DNA of 64,000 nucleotides from RGIG8244 sp045639325. Its GTDB lineage: Bacteria > Verrucomicrobiota > Lentisphaeria > Victivallales > UBA1829. Below are positions 1 to 8,554 of the stretch, in pieces (positions within the stretch are counted from its first letter, which is position 1; every line of letters begins with the position of its first letter). The position numbers and the translations under genes are program-made. Below the pieces are notes generated by a model, which was not told where the DNA came from, made no database searches, and worked only from the letters and a program-made list of their open reading frames with translations. The DNA lies in contig JAZUCU010000048.1 of assembly GCA_045639325.1 (NCBI GenBank), forward strand, positions 130,939-194,938, given 5' to 3'.

Positions 1-123
1 CACATCGCCTGCAGTACCGGGGCAGAGATTGAATGTTGCTTTTGCGTTGTATTTGCGCAAAATCTCGATGAGCTTGATGTCGGTATAGACACCATCATCC
101 CAACATTGAGCAACTTTGATCAT
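1..123 (-). CDS. Polysaccharide deacetylase family protein (N-terminal fragment)
   Basis: Only the first 41 codons lie in the window; the gene runs off the left edge. The visible protein begins MIKVAQCWDDG and continues with a KATFNL segment. A short strand ending in a DDG motif followed about 20 residues later by an ATF motif is the start of the NodB fold, in which the Asp pair supplies catalytic base and metal ligand for removing N- or O-acetyl groups from sugars. There is no signal peptide, so a cytoplasmic role is likely. It follows the isomerase gene after 21 bases, with the same direction, and is probably the third gene of the operon. Family is likely; substrate cannot be judged from this fragment. 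Confidence 0.65.
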   Translation of the reverse strand, partial: MIKVAQCWDDGVYTDIKLIEILRKYNAKATFNLCPGTAGDV

Positions 124-144
124 TATATCTCAAACCCCTGATAA

Positions 145-1017
145 TCAGTAAAATTTTGCTTCCAATTCTTTCATCTGGGCAGCGACCTTTTCTGCCAGCG
201 GGAGGTCGGGGAGGACCAGATCGGGCAACCGGCTGAAAGGAATCATTTCTGCAGTGAACGGACCATTGTAGTTGGCTGCTTTCAGCGCATCAAAGGTTGC
301 TTTGAAATCGACTTCGCCCTTCATCAGGTCATCGCCGAAACCATGGAGCCCGCCGCCGCAGTCTGTTTCTTCAAAGTTCTTGATGTGAACGGCTTTGATG
401 TAGCTGCCGAGAATTTCCGGATAATCCTGGGGACGGCCGTACAGGCAGACGTTACCCACGTCGAAATACATACCGATTTTCGGCGAATCGAACTGTTTCA
501 GGAAGAAGAGCCATTCCATCGGGGAGATGAGGAAGCGGTTCCAGACGTTTTCCAATGCCAGGTTGACATCGTATTTTTCTGCGATCGGGAGCAGTTTCTT
601 CACGGATTCTGTGGAGATTTCCCAAGTTGTTTTGTAGCTGACAACCGGGCGGGAGGGATCCCAGGCAACGCGTGTTGCACCGGCAAGGACCAGCAGGGAT
701 TCTGCGCCGAGGCCGCCTGCAATGCGGAGAGCCTGTTCTGCGCGGGAGAGAGCCAGTTCCCGTTCTTCTTTATCGGGGGATGCAATGCTGCATGTCCAGC
801 CGCCGGAGAAAGCGCAGGAACGGAGTTTAATATTTTTGCTGGCCGCGTATGCTTTGATTTCAGCAGCACGTTCATCGGTAGTATCGAGGGGGAGCAGATC
901 GCCGATTGTCAATTCGACACCATCCAGGCCCTGTTCTTTTGCCCAGTCGATAAATTCTTCGCAGGTACGTTCTGCGGTGAAGCCGCCGAATACCCAGTAA
1001 TTCAATGCTTTATACAT
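145..1017 (-). CDS. Sugar phosphate isomerase/epimerase (xylose isomerase-like TIM barrel)
   Basis: A 290-residue protein of the AP-endonuclease-2/xylose-isomerase-like TIM barrel family, which isomerises or epimerises sugars and inositols with a divalent metal. Likely metal ligands lie at barrel strand ends: Glu in LALENVW (about residue 155), Asp in YFDVGN (about 188), His in AVHIKNF (about 210) and Glu in FTAEM (about 259). Length is normal and there is no export signal, so it acts in the cytoplasm. An AAAGGA ribosome site lies 9 bases before the ATG. It follows the Gfo/Idh/MocA gene after 23 bases; this pairing is common in pathways that oxidise and rearrange unusual sugars or polyols. 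The substrate is not evident. Confidence 0.85.
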   Translation of the reverse strand: MYKALNYWVFGGFTAERTCEEFIDWAKEQGLDGVELTIGDLLPLDTTDERAAEIKAYAASKNIKLRSCAFSGGWTCSIASPDKEERELALSRAEQALRIAGGLGAESLLVLAGATRVAWDPSRPVVSYKTTWEISTESVKKLLPIAEKYDVNLALENVWNRFLISPMEWLFFLKQFDSPKIGMYFDVGNVCLYGRPQDYPEILGSYIKAVHIKNFEETDCGGGLHGFGDDLMKGEVDFKATFDALKAANYNGPFTAEMIPFSRLPDLVLPDLPLAEKVAAQMKELEAKFY

Positions 1018-1040
1018 AATTCTGATTCCTTTTTATTCTA

Positions 1041-2081
1041 TCAGTACTGAACTTTGACTCTTTCACCGCAGTCGACAGAATCCTGTTCTGCCATGACAAC
1101 TTTGAATGCATTGGAAACGCTGGCGTAGTTCTGATATTTATCGGGAGTGACGTTGTTGAGAATGCAGTTGACGAAATATTCCAGTTCGACGTGCCAGCCG
1201 GTTGTTGCGGGCAGTTCGGGAGTTTCGACCGTGCCGTCATTCCAATAAATCTTGAAGCCTTCGCTCATCAAGCGGATCGTGCATTTTTCGCAAATGATCT
1301 GGAAAGACATTTCGAAGGGAACGCCAGTGGGAGCACCCCAGCCGCCTTCTGCTTCAACCACAGTGCCGTCGCCGTAATGATACAGCGTGATCACATGGTC
1401 GATACCGCCGTTTTTGCTGCAGAGAGCGCGTCCGACGGATGTAACGGAATCGGGTCTGCCGAAGAAGTAGCAGATGGCATCGGTGTCATGCAGGTGCATA
1501 TCGAGGAGGGCGCCGCCGGAACGTTCTTTATCCATGAACCAGTTTTCCCAGTGGTTGCCGTCGATAGAGGGAGAAAGGCGGCGGAAAGTGGCAGTGAGCA
1601 TCTTACCGCATTTGCCGGATTGGAACAGTTCCCAGGCGTAACGGTATTCGGGCCATGCGCGGACGCACATACCGAAGTTGATGAAAGATTTTGCATTGGC
1701 GATCGCTGCGCCGATTTCTTTTTCCTGTTCCCGGTTGCGGCACAGGGGTTTTTCTGCAAAAACGTGTTTGCCGGCTGCGAGAGCGGCAAGGATATATTTT
1801 GCATGATCGGGTGTGGGACAGCAGATGTCTACCAGTTCCACTTCCGGATCGTTGATCAGGTCGAATGCATTTTCGTATGTATTGATTCCATCCATGCAGA
1901 GGGGGACGGAGTTGTCAGAATTACCGATGTTGCCGATGACGCTGGAGATATCGCCTGCACGTTTTTTTGCATCGACGTCTGCAAGAGCAACGATTTTTGC
2001 GTTGGGCATGGCTTCATAAATACGGAAATGGGTGCTGCCCATGAAGCCGAGTCCGATAAGACCTACTTTTACTTGTTTCAT
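1041..2081 (-). CDS. Gfo/Idh/MocA family NAD(P)-dependent dehydrogenase
   Basis: A 346-residue oxidoreductase. The N-terminus has the Rossmann dinucleotide motif GLIGLGFMGSTH (residues 8-19), and AEKPLC near residue 113 holds the EKP motif whose Lys is catalytic in this family. The C-terminal half is the usual alpha/beta substrate-binding domain; HLHDTDAICYFFG near residue 196 carries the conserved Asp/His catalytic region. Members oxidise or reduce sugars, inositols and their derivatives. It is the first gene of a minus-strand operon with the isomerase and deacetylase, preceded by a clear promoter at 2144-2172, and is divergent from an AraC-type regulator that probably controls it. Family assignment is firm; the substrate is unknown. 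Confidence 0.9.
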   Translation of the reverse strand: MKQVKVGLIGLGFMGSTHFRIYEAMPNAKIVALADVDAKKRAGDISSVIGNIGNSDNSVPLCMDGINTYENAFDLINDPEVELVDICCPTPDHAKYILAALAAGKHVFAEKPLCRNREQEKEIGAAIANAKSFINFGMCVRAWPEYRYAWELFQSGKCGKMLTATFRRLSPSIDGNHWENWFMDKERSGGALLDMHLHDTDAICYFFGRPDSVTSVGRALCSKNGGIDHVITLYHYGDGTVVEAEGGWGAPTGVPFEMSFQIICEKCTIRLMSEGFKIYWNDGTVETPELPATTGWHVELEYFVNCILNNVTPDKYQNYASVSNAFKVVMAEQDSVDCGERVKVQY

Positions 2082-2143
2082 AATTTTTCTCCTGTTGTAT
2101 AATCTGCCGGGTCAATCCGGACAGTTGTTTTACTGTTATGTGT

Positions 2144-2172
2144 ATTATATCATGGAATCTCCGATTTGTAAA
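2144..2172 (-). promoter_or_regulatory. Promoter of the Gfo/Idh/MocA operon
   Basis: On the minus strand, TTTACA (2172-2167), a 17-base spacer and a perfect TATAAT (2149-2144). The start codon of the dehydrogenase lies about 60 bases downstream. Match by eye only. Confidence 0.6.
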
Positions 2173-2296
2173 TAGATAAACTTGCAAAATGTTTGGATTT
2201 TTTTGCAATATACTGCATTTTTCTCCATTTTTCTTCTTGTATTTCCCGGTTTTTGACATACATTATCAATCAAATTGAAAATCAACGGTGAACATC

Positions 2297-3142
2297 ATGG
2301 CAGACATTTATAATTTACGGATCATTCTCAATAAAAGAGCGCAAAAGTTATTGGACAATTTTGCATCGGTCATGGGCGGCCATATTGTGTTTTATGACCG
2401 GAACGGGGAAATCCTGACCACCGGGAAAGGGGAGGGGAACAGTCCGTTCTGTCTGTTGATGCAGAAACGTTATTTTTCCCAGGAACAATGCCGCAAACTG
2501 GATCACGATATGGAAGAAGAATGTGCGGCAACGGGGAAATGCGTCTGCTATCGGTGTCACGCCTTTCTCCGGGAAGCACTGCTGCCGGTTCACACGCCGG
2601 ATGCCGGATTGCTGGGCTTTGTCATGTTCGGGCAGTTCCGGAGCGAAGAACAGTTACCTGCCGAACTCGCTGCTATGGCAAAAACGCAGAAGGAACGCCG
2701 GGAGTTGGAACGGTTGTACCGCACTGTGCCTTTGGTGTCGGACGATGCCATGGAGAATCTGACCGGGCTGTTGGAAACGCTGGTGGAATACATTGCCGAG
2801 CGGGAACTTGTGAGTTTGTATTCGGATCCGCTGCTGCAGGATATCCGGAATTATATTGAAGCGAATTATCAGGAAAACATCAAGTTGGGCGATGCGGCAA
2901 AAAGTCTGCGCCGGAGTGTTTCCACATTGTCCCATTATCTGCAGCAGCATGCCGGTACGACCTTCAAGAAAATGTTGATAGAACGGCGTCTTTCTGCGGC
3001 GGAAACAATCATGCAGAGTCATCCGGATTGGAATATCGGCGAAGTGGCATCGGCATCCGGCTTTGAAGACCGTTATTATTTTTCCCGGATTTACCGTAAA
3101 TATCGCGGTATTACGCCCGGTGAATTTCGCAAGAAGGTGTAA
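2297..3142 (+). CDS. AraC family regulator with N-terminal PocR-type sensor
   Basis: A 281-residue transcription factor if the ATG at 2297 is used; an in-frame GTG at 2288 is possible. Residues about 8-165 resemble the PocR ligand-binding domain (a PAS-like fold known from propanediol regulators), with a characteristic run of cysteines (FCLLMQKRYFSQEQC, then ECAATGKCVCYRC). The last 100 residues are an AraC double helix-turn-helix ending in GFEDRYYFSRIYRKYRG and TPGEFRKK, which are diagnostic. It is divergent from the Gfo/Idh/MocA operon with about 200 bases between, so that operon is the likely target. The Cys cluster may bind metal or sense redox state, which is inference. No membrane segments. 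Confidence 0.88.
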   Translation: MADIYNLRIILNKRAQKLLDNFASVMGGHIVFYDRNGEILTTGKGEGNSPFCLLMQKRYFSQEQCRKLDHDMEEECAATGKCVCYRCHAFLREALLPVHTPDAGLLGFVMFGQFRSEEQLPAELAAMAKTQKERRELERLYRTVPLVSDDAMENLTGLLETLVEYIAERELVSLYSDPLLQDIRNYIEANYQENIKLGDAAKSLRRSVSTLSHYLQQHAGTTFKKMLIERRLSAAETIMQSHPDWNIGEVASASGFEDRYYFSRIYRKYRGITPGEFRKKV

Positions 3143-3168
3143 TGCCTCGTTTTTTGCAAATAATTCCC

Positions 3169-3197
3169 TTGCATTTTTAATTTTGCAGATGTATATT
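3169..3197 (+). promoter_or_regulatory. Promoter of the PhnP-like hydrolase gene
   Basis: TTGCAT (3169-3174), a 17-base spacer and TATATT (3192-3197), about 45 bases before the ATG at 3243. Confidence 0.5.
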
Positions 3198-3242
3198 AGC
3201 CTCCATCCTAAAAAATTAACAACAATAACAGGATCTGATTTT

Positions 3243-4076
3243 ATGAAATTTAAATTCCTTGGTACTGCCGCAGCAGAAGCTGTGCCCGCCCTTTTCTGTG
3301 AATGTGATGTTTGTGTCAATGCCGCAAAAAACAAAGGCAAAGATATCCGCCGCAGAGCATCTTATCTGTTGGACGATGATACTCTTGTTGACTTCGGCCC
3401 TGATGCATTTGCCCAGAGTCTGGAATTTGATGTGGATCTGCTTAAAATCAAACGTATTCTCTTCACCCATTGTCATGAAGACCACCTGAACCCCATCGAA
3501 CTTTTGTGGCGCCGCCCCGGTTTCAGCAAAGTCTCCAAGAACATCAAAATCATGGGGTCCAACATTATCCTTGCAACTCTGATGCAGGCTTATGCCAAAT
3601 ATACATGCATTACGGATTTTGAAACTGCTTTTGTGACACCGGTCATGTTGTGGCATGGCCAGGAAGTCACCGATGAAGAATTGACGGTTCTCCCGCTCAA
3701 TGCAAATCATGCACCGGGTAAAAATGCCCATTTCTTCTCCATCACCAAAAATGGCAAAAACGTCCTCGTCGGTAACGATACCGGTTATTTCCCGGAAGCC
3801 AGTTGGGAATTGTTGAAAGGTAAGAAATTCGATATGGTTACCCTGGATGGAACCATGGGCTTCAAATATGCTGACAGCAGAGATGGTCACATGGGCGTGA
3901 ATGTGGTTGTGGAAGTCCGTGACCGTCTGCGTGAAATGGGCTGCATTGATGATAACACGAAAGTCATCGTCACCCACTTCAGTCACAACGGCAACAGCAC
4001 GCAGGCCGATTTGGAAGCCTTCTTCGTGCCGAAAGGCATTGAAGTTGCTTATGACGGTTTGACTGTAGAAATCTAA
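3243..4076 (+). CDS. MBL-fold metal-dependent hydrolase, PhnP-like
   Basis: A 277-residue metallo-beta-lactamase-fold protein. The ATG at 3243 gives a start directly before the first beta strand (MKFKFLGTAAAEAVP); a longer reading frame beginning at 3063 overlaps the upstream araC gene and is not believable. The cysteine pattern CECDVC near residue 18 and the metal motif HCHEDH (about residue 77) are those of PhnP-type phosphodiesterases, where the Cys residues hold a structural zinc and the His/Asp residues two catalytic metals. Later metal ligands are in NANHAPG, VGNDTG and THFSHNG. The family cleaves cyclic phosphates; the real substrate here is unknown. It stands alone, with its own promoter and a terminator. 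Confidence 0.82.
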   Translation: MKFKFLGTAAAEAVPALFCECDVCVNAAKNKGKDIRRRASYLLDDDTLVDFGPDAFAQSLEFDVDLLKIKRILFTHCHEDHLNPIELLWRRPGFSKVSKNIKIMGSNIILATLMQAYAKYTCITDFETAFVTPVMLWHGQEVTDEELTVLPLNANHAPGKNAHFFSITKNGKNVLVGNDTGYFPEASWELLKGKKFDMVTLDGTMGFKYADSRDGHMGVNVVVEVRDRLREMGCIDDNTKVIVTHFSHNGNSTQADLEAFFVPKGIEVAYDGLTVEI

Positions 4077-4093
4077 TCTGATAGTTTGACACA

Positions 4094-4141
4094 AAAAATC
4101 CGGCAGTGTGTTACATGAAACACTCTGTCGGATTTTTTTTT
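4094..4141. terminator. Intrinsic terminator, probably bidirectional
   Basis: Stem AAATCCGGCAGTGTGTT paired with AACACTCTGTCGGATTT with two mismatches, a short loop and nine T on the plus side; a run of A on the left makes it usable from the minus strand too. It separates the PhnP-like gene from the convergent secreted-protein operon. Confidence 0.85.
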
Positions 4142-4157
4142 ACGTTATGAATGGAAA

Positions 4158-5234
4158 TCAACGGAAACTGTTCAAGCCTTCGATGGCTTTTTTCTGTTTC
4201 AGCTGCCGGAGTTTTTCCAGAACATTTGCGGCAGCTGCGGTGTCGTTCTTTTTGACGGCATCGGCATACGCCTTTTTCAAATTATCCAGATCCGTTTTAT
4301 TCAGTTCCATCTTTACTGCTTCAATCATTTCCCACTGAAATTCGGCAACGGGAATCTGCGGATTCCATTCGATCTGCTTCATGAATTTTTCGATGGCATC
4401 GGCATTTTCCATAAAAAACCGGTTGACGGTATCGGTTGCGGGCTTGGCTTCGAACATACCCAGTGCAAAATCAAACTGCGGAATATTTTTCTCCGGATAC
4501 ATACGCATCAGAACCATTCCGCCTGTCTTGGGAACGTCAAGCGTTTTGATTTGCTGATGGGGGATAATCATAAAATTACCGGCATTATCCTGCATAAATT
4601 TGTTGTACAGAGCGATATACTGACTGGTCGGTTTCTGTTTGAAGCCGGCTGCTGTCAGATTGTAATCTTTTTCCAGGGTACGCAGATGCCGTTCCCGGTC
4701 TTTGGGACTGTTTGACTGATACGGGTAGGCACCGAAATCCATCCGCCAGATGGAGAAATTTTCTGCCTTTACCCGCATGAAAATCCAGTCGGTATGAGAC
4801 GGGAACTGAATCAGGCGGAGCTTCAATTTACCCAGATTATCTACGCTGGGGAAGGTGATATCCGCCACAGCCGCGCCATTGATCACATTCATCGTGACCT
4901 GTTCCGGCAGGAATGTTGTAACCAGATTCTGAACGCCTTTCTTATATTCATAACATCCGAAAAAGTTCCAGATGCTCCAGCCGCCGTTAGTTCTCGGCAT
5001 ACGTCCGAATTCAAGACCGAAGAATTGATCGCCCCATTTGGATGGTTTTACAACCGTTTTGCCATCTTTTGTGGTATAGAGCAAAATCATTTTGCCGTTG
5101 TAGAAATTGATGTCGTACGAAACGATCGTATTTCCATTGGCTGATTTCTTTACCTTTTTATCCACGTGGGGATTGGCTGCGAAGGCGGAAACCATCGCAG
5201 CTGCGGCAAGAAAGAGAGTAATGAATACTTTCAT
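4158..5234 (-). CDS. Secreted protein of unknown function
   Basis: A 358-residue protein with a Sec signal peptide (hydrophobic stretch to about residue 20, cleavage near SAFA-ANP). The middle is rich in beta-strand-like segments (INFYNGKMILLYTTKDGK, YPYQSNSPKDRER); the last 60 residues, after WNPQIPVAEF, are charged and probably helical. No domain is recognised. Its ATG overlaps the stop codon of the GH42-like gene (TAATG), so translation is likely coupled, and it is the last gene of a three-gene operon of exported proteins. A role in binding or handling the same glycan as its neighbours is inferred from context only. Confidence 0.75.
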   Translation of the reverse strand: MKVFITLFLAAAAMVSAFAANPHVDKKVKKSANGNTIVSYDINFYNGKMILLYTTKDGKTVVKPSKWGDQFFGLEFGRMPRTNGGWSIWNFFGCYEYKKGVQNLVTTFLPEQVTMNVINGAAVADITFPSVDNLGKLKLRLIQFPSHTDWIFMRVKAENFSIWRMDFGAYPYQSNSPKDRERHLRTLEKDYNLTAAGFKQKPTSQYIALYNKFMQDNAGNFMIIPHQQIKTLDVPKTGGMVLMRMYPEKNIPQFDFALGMFEAKPATDTVNRFFMENADAIEKFMKQIEWNPQIPVAEFQWEMIEAVKMELNKTDLDNLKKAYADAVKKNDTAAAANVLEKLRQLKQKKAIEGLNSFR

Positions 5235-8200
5235 TATTTCACCGTGAATTGAACTTTGGTTGTCAAGCCGGAAGCAACATCAGTCAATGTGGCTTTCCAG
5301 GTGCCGGCAGGTTCGTTATACGCAATGGCGCGAACCGGCAGATTCTGTGCACGGTCGAAGACATGTGTAAAGACATTTTTGCCATCGGGTGTGCTGATCT
5401 GCAAGCGGTAAATTCTACCGTCCTTGAGGGCGGGGAGGGCGAATTTCAGTTTGTCCCCGCGTACGGCATTTGCCACGCTGAAAGAGGGCGCTTTCTGTTT
5501 CTGTGTGAACAGGCTCAACAGCTGGAGCGGAGATTTTTTGAAGTTCGCTGTAATGGCCTTGCCGGTACCGAGATATTTGCCATCCGCATTGTAAACGTGG
5601 TAGGTCTGGGGGAATGTGACCTTGACCGGCTGATTCATGTTCTGCGGGCTCTGCATGATGCCCAACAGGACAAAGTCTTTATTCTGACGGAGACGTACCA
5701 TTGTGCTGTCCGCCACTTTCCCGACGGTGAATTTTGGCGCGGCATTGGCGTTTTTCATCAGAGAAAGGAACCACTGATCGAACATGGCGGCAGATGCTGC
5801 AGTATTGGCGGCGGATGCGATACTGAAGTTGAAGAGAATCGCTTTTCCTTTACCAAATTTGCGTGTGACAAAGACCTGTTTGCCCTGGGGAACGCGTTTT
5901 GCGTGGAATTTACCCAGTTTGAGTTCTTTGAATGTCTGAGTTTCCGCATTTTTGAACGTGATGTTGCCAAACAGGGCTTTCAACGGATTGGTTTCATTGA
6001 TGCGGAGATTTTCATTCATGATCGCCGGATTGACGTCTGCAATCACCGTACCGCCGTTTTTCACGTAATCCAGAATGGCTTTACATTCTTTCTCGCTGAG
6101 TGCGGATGTGCCGCAGAGGAAAAGAAGTTTTGCCTTTTTCAGACGTTCGAGAGAGTTGACAGAGATAAAGTCAAAACCGGCTCCGGTGCGGTAGGCACTG
6201 CGGATCAGAGAGGGCAGACCGTCATGAGGATTGAGGCAGCGTTTATCCAGGTGTGCGGCGGCGGTGGAGGGATGGCTCCAATAGAAATAGACGCCGTTGT
6301 TGATCAGATCGTTACGGACCATGAGCTGTGCGGAACCGTTTTTCAGTCTGTCCAGATCGTCCAGATATTTTCTGACATAACCGGCAATGGTCAGGTCGCA
6401 GCCCACACTGCTGTGATTGCTTCCGGGATTACCGGCGAACCAGGCGTTGCCGTTGACGGTACCGAGCAGCAGGTCTTTGTTCAGCGGGACAACATAATCA
6501 CTGCGTCCGCTGTGACTGCCGGGGTAACCGCCCCACCAGAGAGAACGGATTTTTTCTTTGCCGAAGCTGCGGAGCAGTTCATCGCCCACCAGATTGGAGT
6601 AGGGGCCCCAATATTCCAGTGTTTTCATGGTGAGTTCCAGGTTACCCGGCTCACTGCCTTCTGCACCGACTTTTGCTTCGGGATCGTATTTGCGGATTTC
6701 TTCCCGGAGGAAGGCATGTGCATCCGCATACATCTGTTCGATATATTCGCGATGATCGTTCCATGCCGGATAAATGGCTTTATCTTTGGCTTCTTTCAGC
6801 GGCATGTGGGGGACTTCATCGAAAGACTTGTAATTGCTCTTGTAGTTGTAATTAAGATTCTTGATGGTTTTATATTTCTTTTCCAGGAACTTGCGGAAAT
6901 AAATCAGGTCGTAGGGACCATATCCGCTTTCCAGATCCAGATGGTTTTCGTCACCCAGGTTGTAAACGGCGGCACTGTATTTCGGCAGATTGATCATCCG
7001 GTTGCGGATCCCTTCCGCCCAGAGTTTCTGTACTTCCGGACGGTAGAAGCAATGGTCGCCGTTCAATGCTTTCAAATCTTTGCTGAATTTGGAAGGCAGG
7101 AAGAACCAGTTCTTGGTTTCCACATTGCCCTTGGGGGATTTGTAGAAGCAGACACGTACCATGTAGGGAATCATCTTCATATTCAGAAGAGCACTTACGC
7201 GGACGTTGGTACCATTCTGTTTCGGATGATTCAGAATCAGATTCCAGCCCAGACGGTCAACGGTCTGACGGGCGAGGTGTTCGCCGTTATCGTTTTCGGG
7301 ACCATCCCAGCCAACCTGCCAGTAATCATCCATGGAAGGATTGGGGAAGAAGACTTCTTTTTCTGCGATGTCTTTGACGTTTTTATTATCCTTGACGCTT
7401 GCACGGAGATAACCGGCAATTGTGGGCATGTAATAATCTGTGATAGCGAATTTGACATTTTTTGCATTGGCGGGGATACGGATTTCTTTCCGCAGCCAGA
7501 CATTGCCATAGGGAGAGTCAAACAGTTCCACAACGGCGGTCATGGTTTTCGCCGCAGGTTCACCAAGGACCAGTTCGCCGGTGATGGCTTTCTGTTTTGC
7601 AAAAGTATCATTCATATTCAGTTTCAAACCGCCGACAGAAGACTTTACGGTAAATTCTTCCACCAGGAACGCACCGTTTGCGCCCAGCTGATCTTTGTAA
7701 TAGGTTCCTGCAGGGAGTGCATTTTTGTTTGCTGTCACATCCTTATTCCATGCATCGCGGATACGGATAACCGGTTTGCCGCTGACGTTGATTTCTTTTC
7801 CTGCAGCATAGCGCATGAGCAGAGCCACGTATGCGGCGGCATTTTCCTGCTGCGTTTTCCATTGATTGCTGTAAACAACACGGGGGAGAAGGGTATGCCC
7901 GTTGGTGTTAGCAATTTTGTTCCAGGAGAGAGTGATAAATTTACCTTTGCCGACCTGCCATGCTTCAATTTTTGCTTTTTGAGAAGGCTGGGCGAATTTG
8001 CTGAAGACTGCCGGGACTTTGATCGGATTCGTGTACAGTTTCCGATAGGGGAGACGTCCGACTCTGCCAGATTCGATAATAATCAGACTTTTACCGTTCC
8101 GGACATCATTCAGGATCCGGTACTGTGCTTTTTCCGGCAATTTTGCAAAGGCGAACTGACCGATGACATATACGTCATATTCTTTGTTCAAGGTAGAGGA

Positions 8201-8524
8201 AAGCTCGTTGCTTTTTTCAAAAATGCTGGTACCTTTGTGCGTACTTTCGTACATGTCTTCCTGGGCAAAAGAATATCTGCCTGCGGTTGTGAAAAAGGCG
8301 GCATCCATATCCATACGCTGAAGAACTTCCACGGAATCCCGGGCACCGGAACGCATGAGAATGAACAGAGTCCGGATGGGTTCTGCATCTTTTTTCTGCT
8401 GGAATGTGTAATGGGGGGTGACGTAATCGCGGGTGATCTTGTTCAGAAATCCGCTGTCGTGCTTCGCTGTCAGGGACAGTGTCAAAAGTGTCAGTGTCAG
8501 AACTGATAACGCTTTTACTTTCAT
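5234..8524 (-). CDS. Large secreted GH42-like glycoside hydrolase
   Basis: A 1096-residue exported protein with a signal peptide (cleavage near SLTA-KHD). Residues about 45-210 look like a Rossmann or glutamine-amidotransferase-like fold (IRTLFILMRSGARDSVEVL). The central part, about 390-760, resembles a GH42/GH-A TIM barrel: NLGDENHLDLESGYGPYDL near residue 523 matches the acid/base Glu region, followed by a FRKFLEKKY segment typical of GH42, and EGSEPGN near 620 is a possible nucleophile region. Residues about 790-900 form another Rossmann-like domain (LLFLCGTSALSEKE) as in the GH42 trimerisation domain, and the end is beta-rich. Such proteins cleave beta-galactosides or related bonds; the substrate here is open. 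AAGGAG lies before the ATG. Confidence 0.75.
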   Translation of the reverse strand: MKVKALSVLTLTLLTLSLTAKHDSGFLNKITRDYVTPHYTFQQKKDAEPIRTLFILMRSGARDSVEVLQRMDMDAAFFTTAGRYSFAQEDMYESTHKGTSIFEKSNELSSTLNKEYDVYVIGQFAFAKLPEKAQYRILNDVRNGKSLIIIESGRVGRLPYRKLYTNPIKVPAVFSKFAQPSQKAKIEAWQVGKGKFITLSWNKIANTNGHTLLPRVVYSNQWKTQQENAAAYVALLMRYAAGKEINVSGKPVIRIRDAWNKDVTANKNALPAGTYYKDQLGANGAFLVEEFTVKSSVGGLKLNMNDTFAKQKAITGELVLGEPAAKTMTAVVELFDSPYGNVWLRKEIRIPANAKNVKFAITDYYMPTIAGYLRASVKDNKNVKDIAEKEVFFPNPSMDDYWQVGWDGPENDNGEHLARQTVDRLGWNLILNHPKQNGTNVRVSALLNMKMIPYMVRVCFYKSPKGNVETKNWFFLPSKFSKDLKALNGDHCFYRPEVQKLWAEGIRNRMINLPKYSAAVYNLGDENHLDLESGYGPYDLIYFRKFLEKKYKTIKNLNYNYKSNYKSFDEVPHMPLKEAKDKAIYPAWNDHREYIEQMYADAHAFLREEIRKYDPEAKVGAEGSEPGNLELTMKTLEYWGPYSNLVGDELLRSFGKEKIRSLWWGGYPGSHSGRSDYVVPLNKDLLLGTVNGNAWFAGNPGSNHSSVGCDLTIAGYVRKYLDDLDRLKNGSAQLMVRNDLINNGVYFYWSHPSTAAAHLDKRCLNPHDGLPSLIRSAYRTGAGFDFISVNSLERLKKAKLLFLCGTSALSEKECKAILDYVKNGGTVIADVNPAIMNENLRINETNPLKALFGNITFKNAETQTFKELKLGKFHAKRVPQGKQVFVTRKFGKGKAILFNFSIASAANTAASAAMFDQWFLSLMKNANAAPKFTVGKVADSTMVRLRQNKDFVLLGIMQSPQNMNQPVKVTFPQTYHVYNADGKYLGTGKAITANFKKSPLQLLSLFTQKQKAPSFSVANAVRGDKLKFALPALKDGRIYRLQISTPDGKNVFTHVFDRAQNLPVRAIAYNEPAGTWKATLTDVASGLTTKVQFTVK

Positions 8525-8554
8525 ATTCGCTCCTTGTATATGATTTTTTACTTA

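Noticed and set aside
3063..3242. N-terminal extension of the PhnP-like gene
   Set aside because: It overlaps the end of the araC gene, has no ribosome site and encodes nothing like the family N-terminus.
5249..8506. A reading frame of about 1085 codons on the plus strand, opposite the GH42-like gene
   Set aside because: It mirrors the real gene. The minus-strand product has a signal peptide, ribosome site and family motifs; the plus-strand product has none and is Cys/Phe-rich in the way antisense frames are in this genome. Similar long mirror frames (17600-20206, 46047-47663, 59468-61528) were rejected for the same reason.
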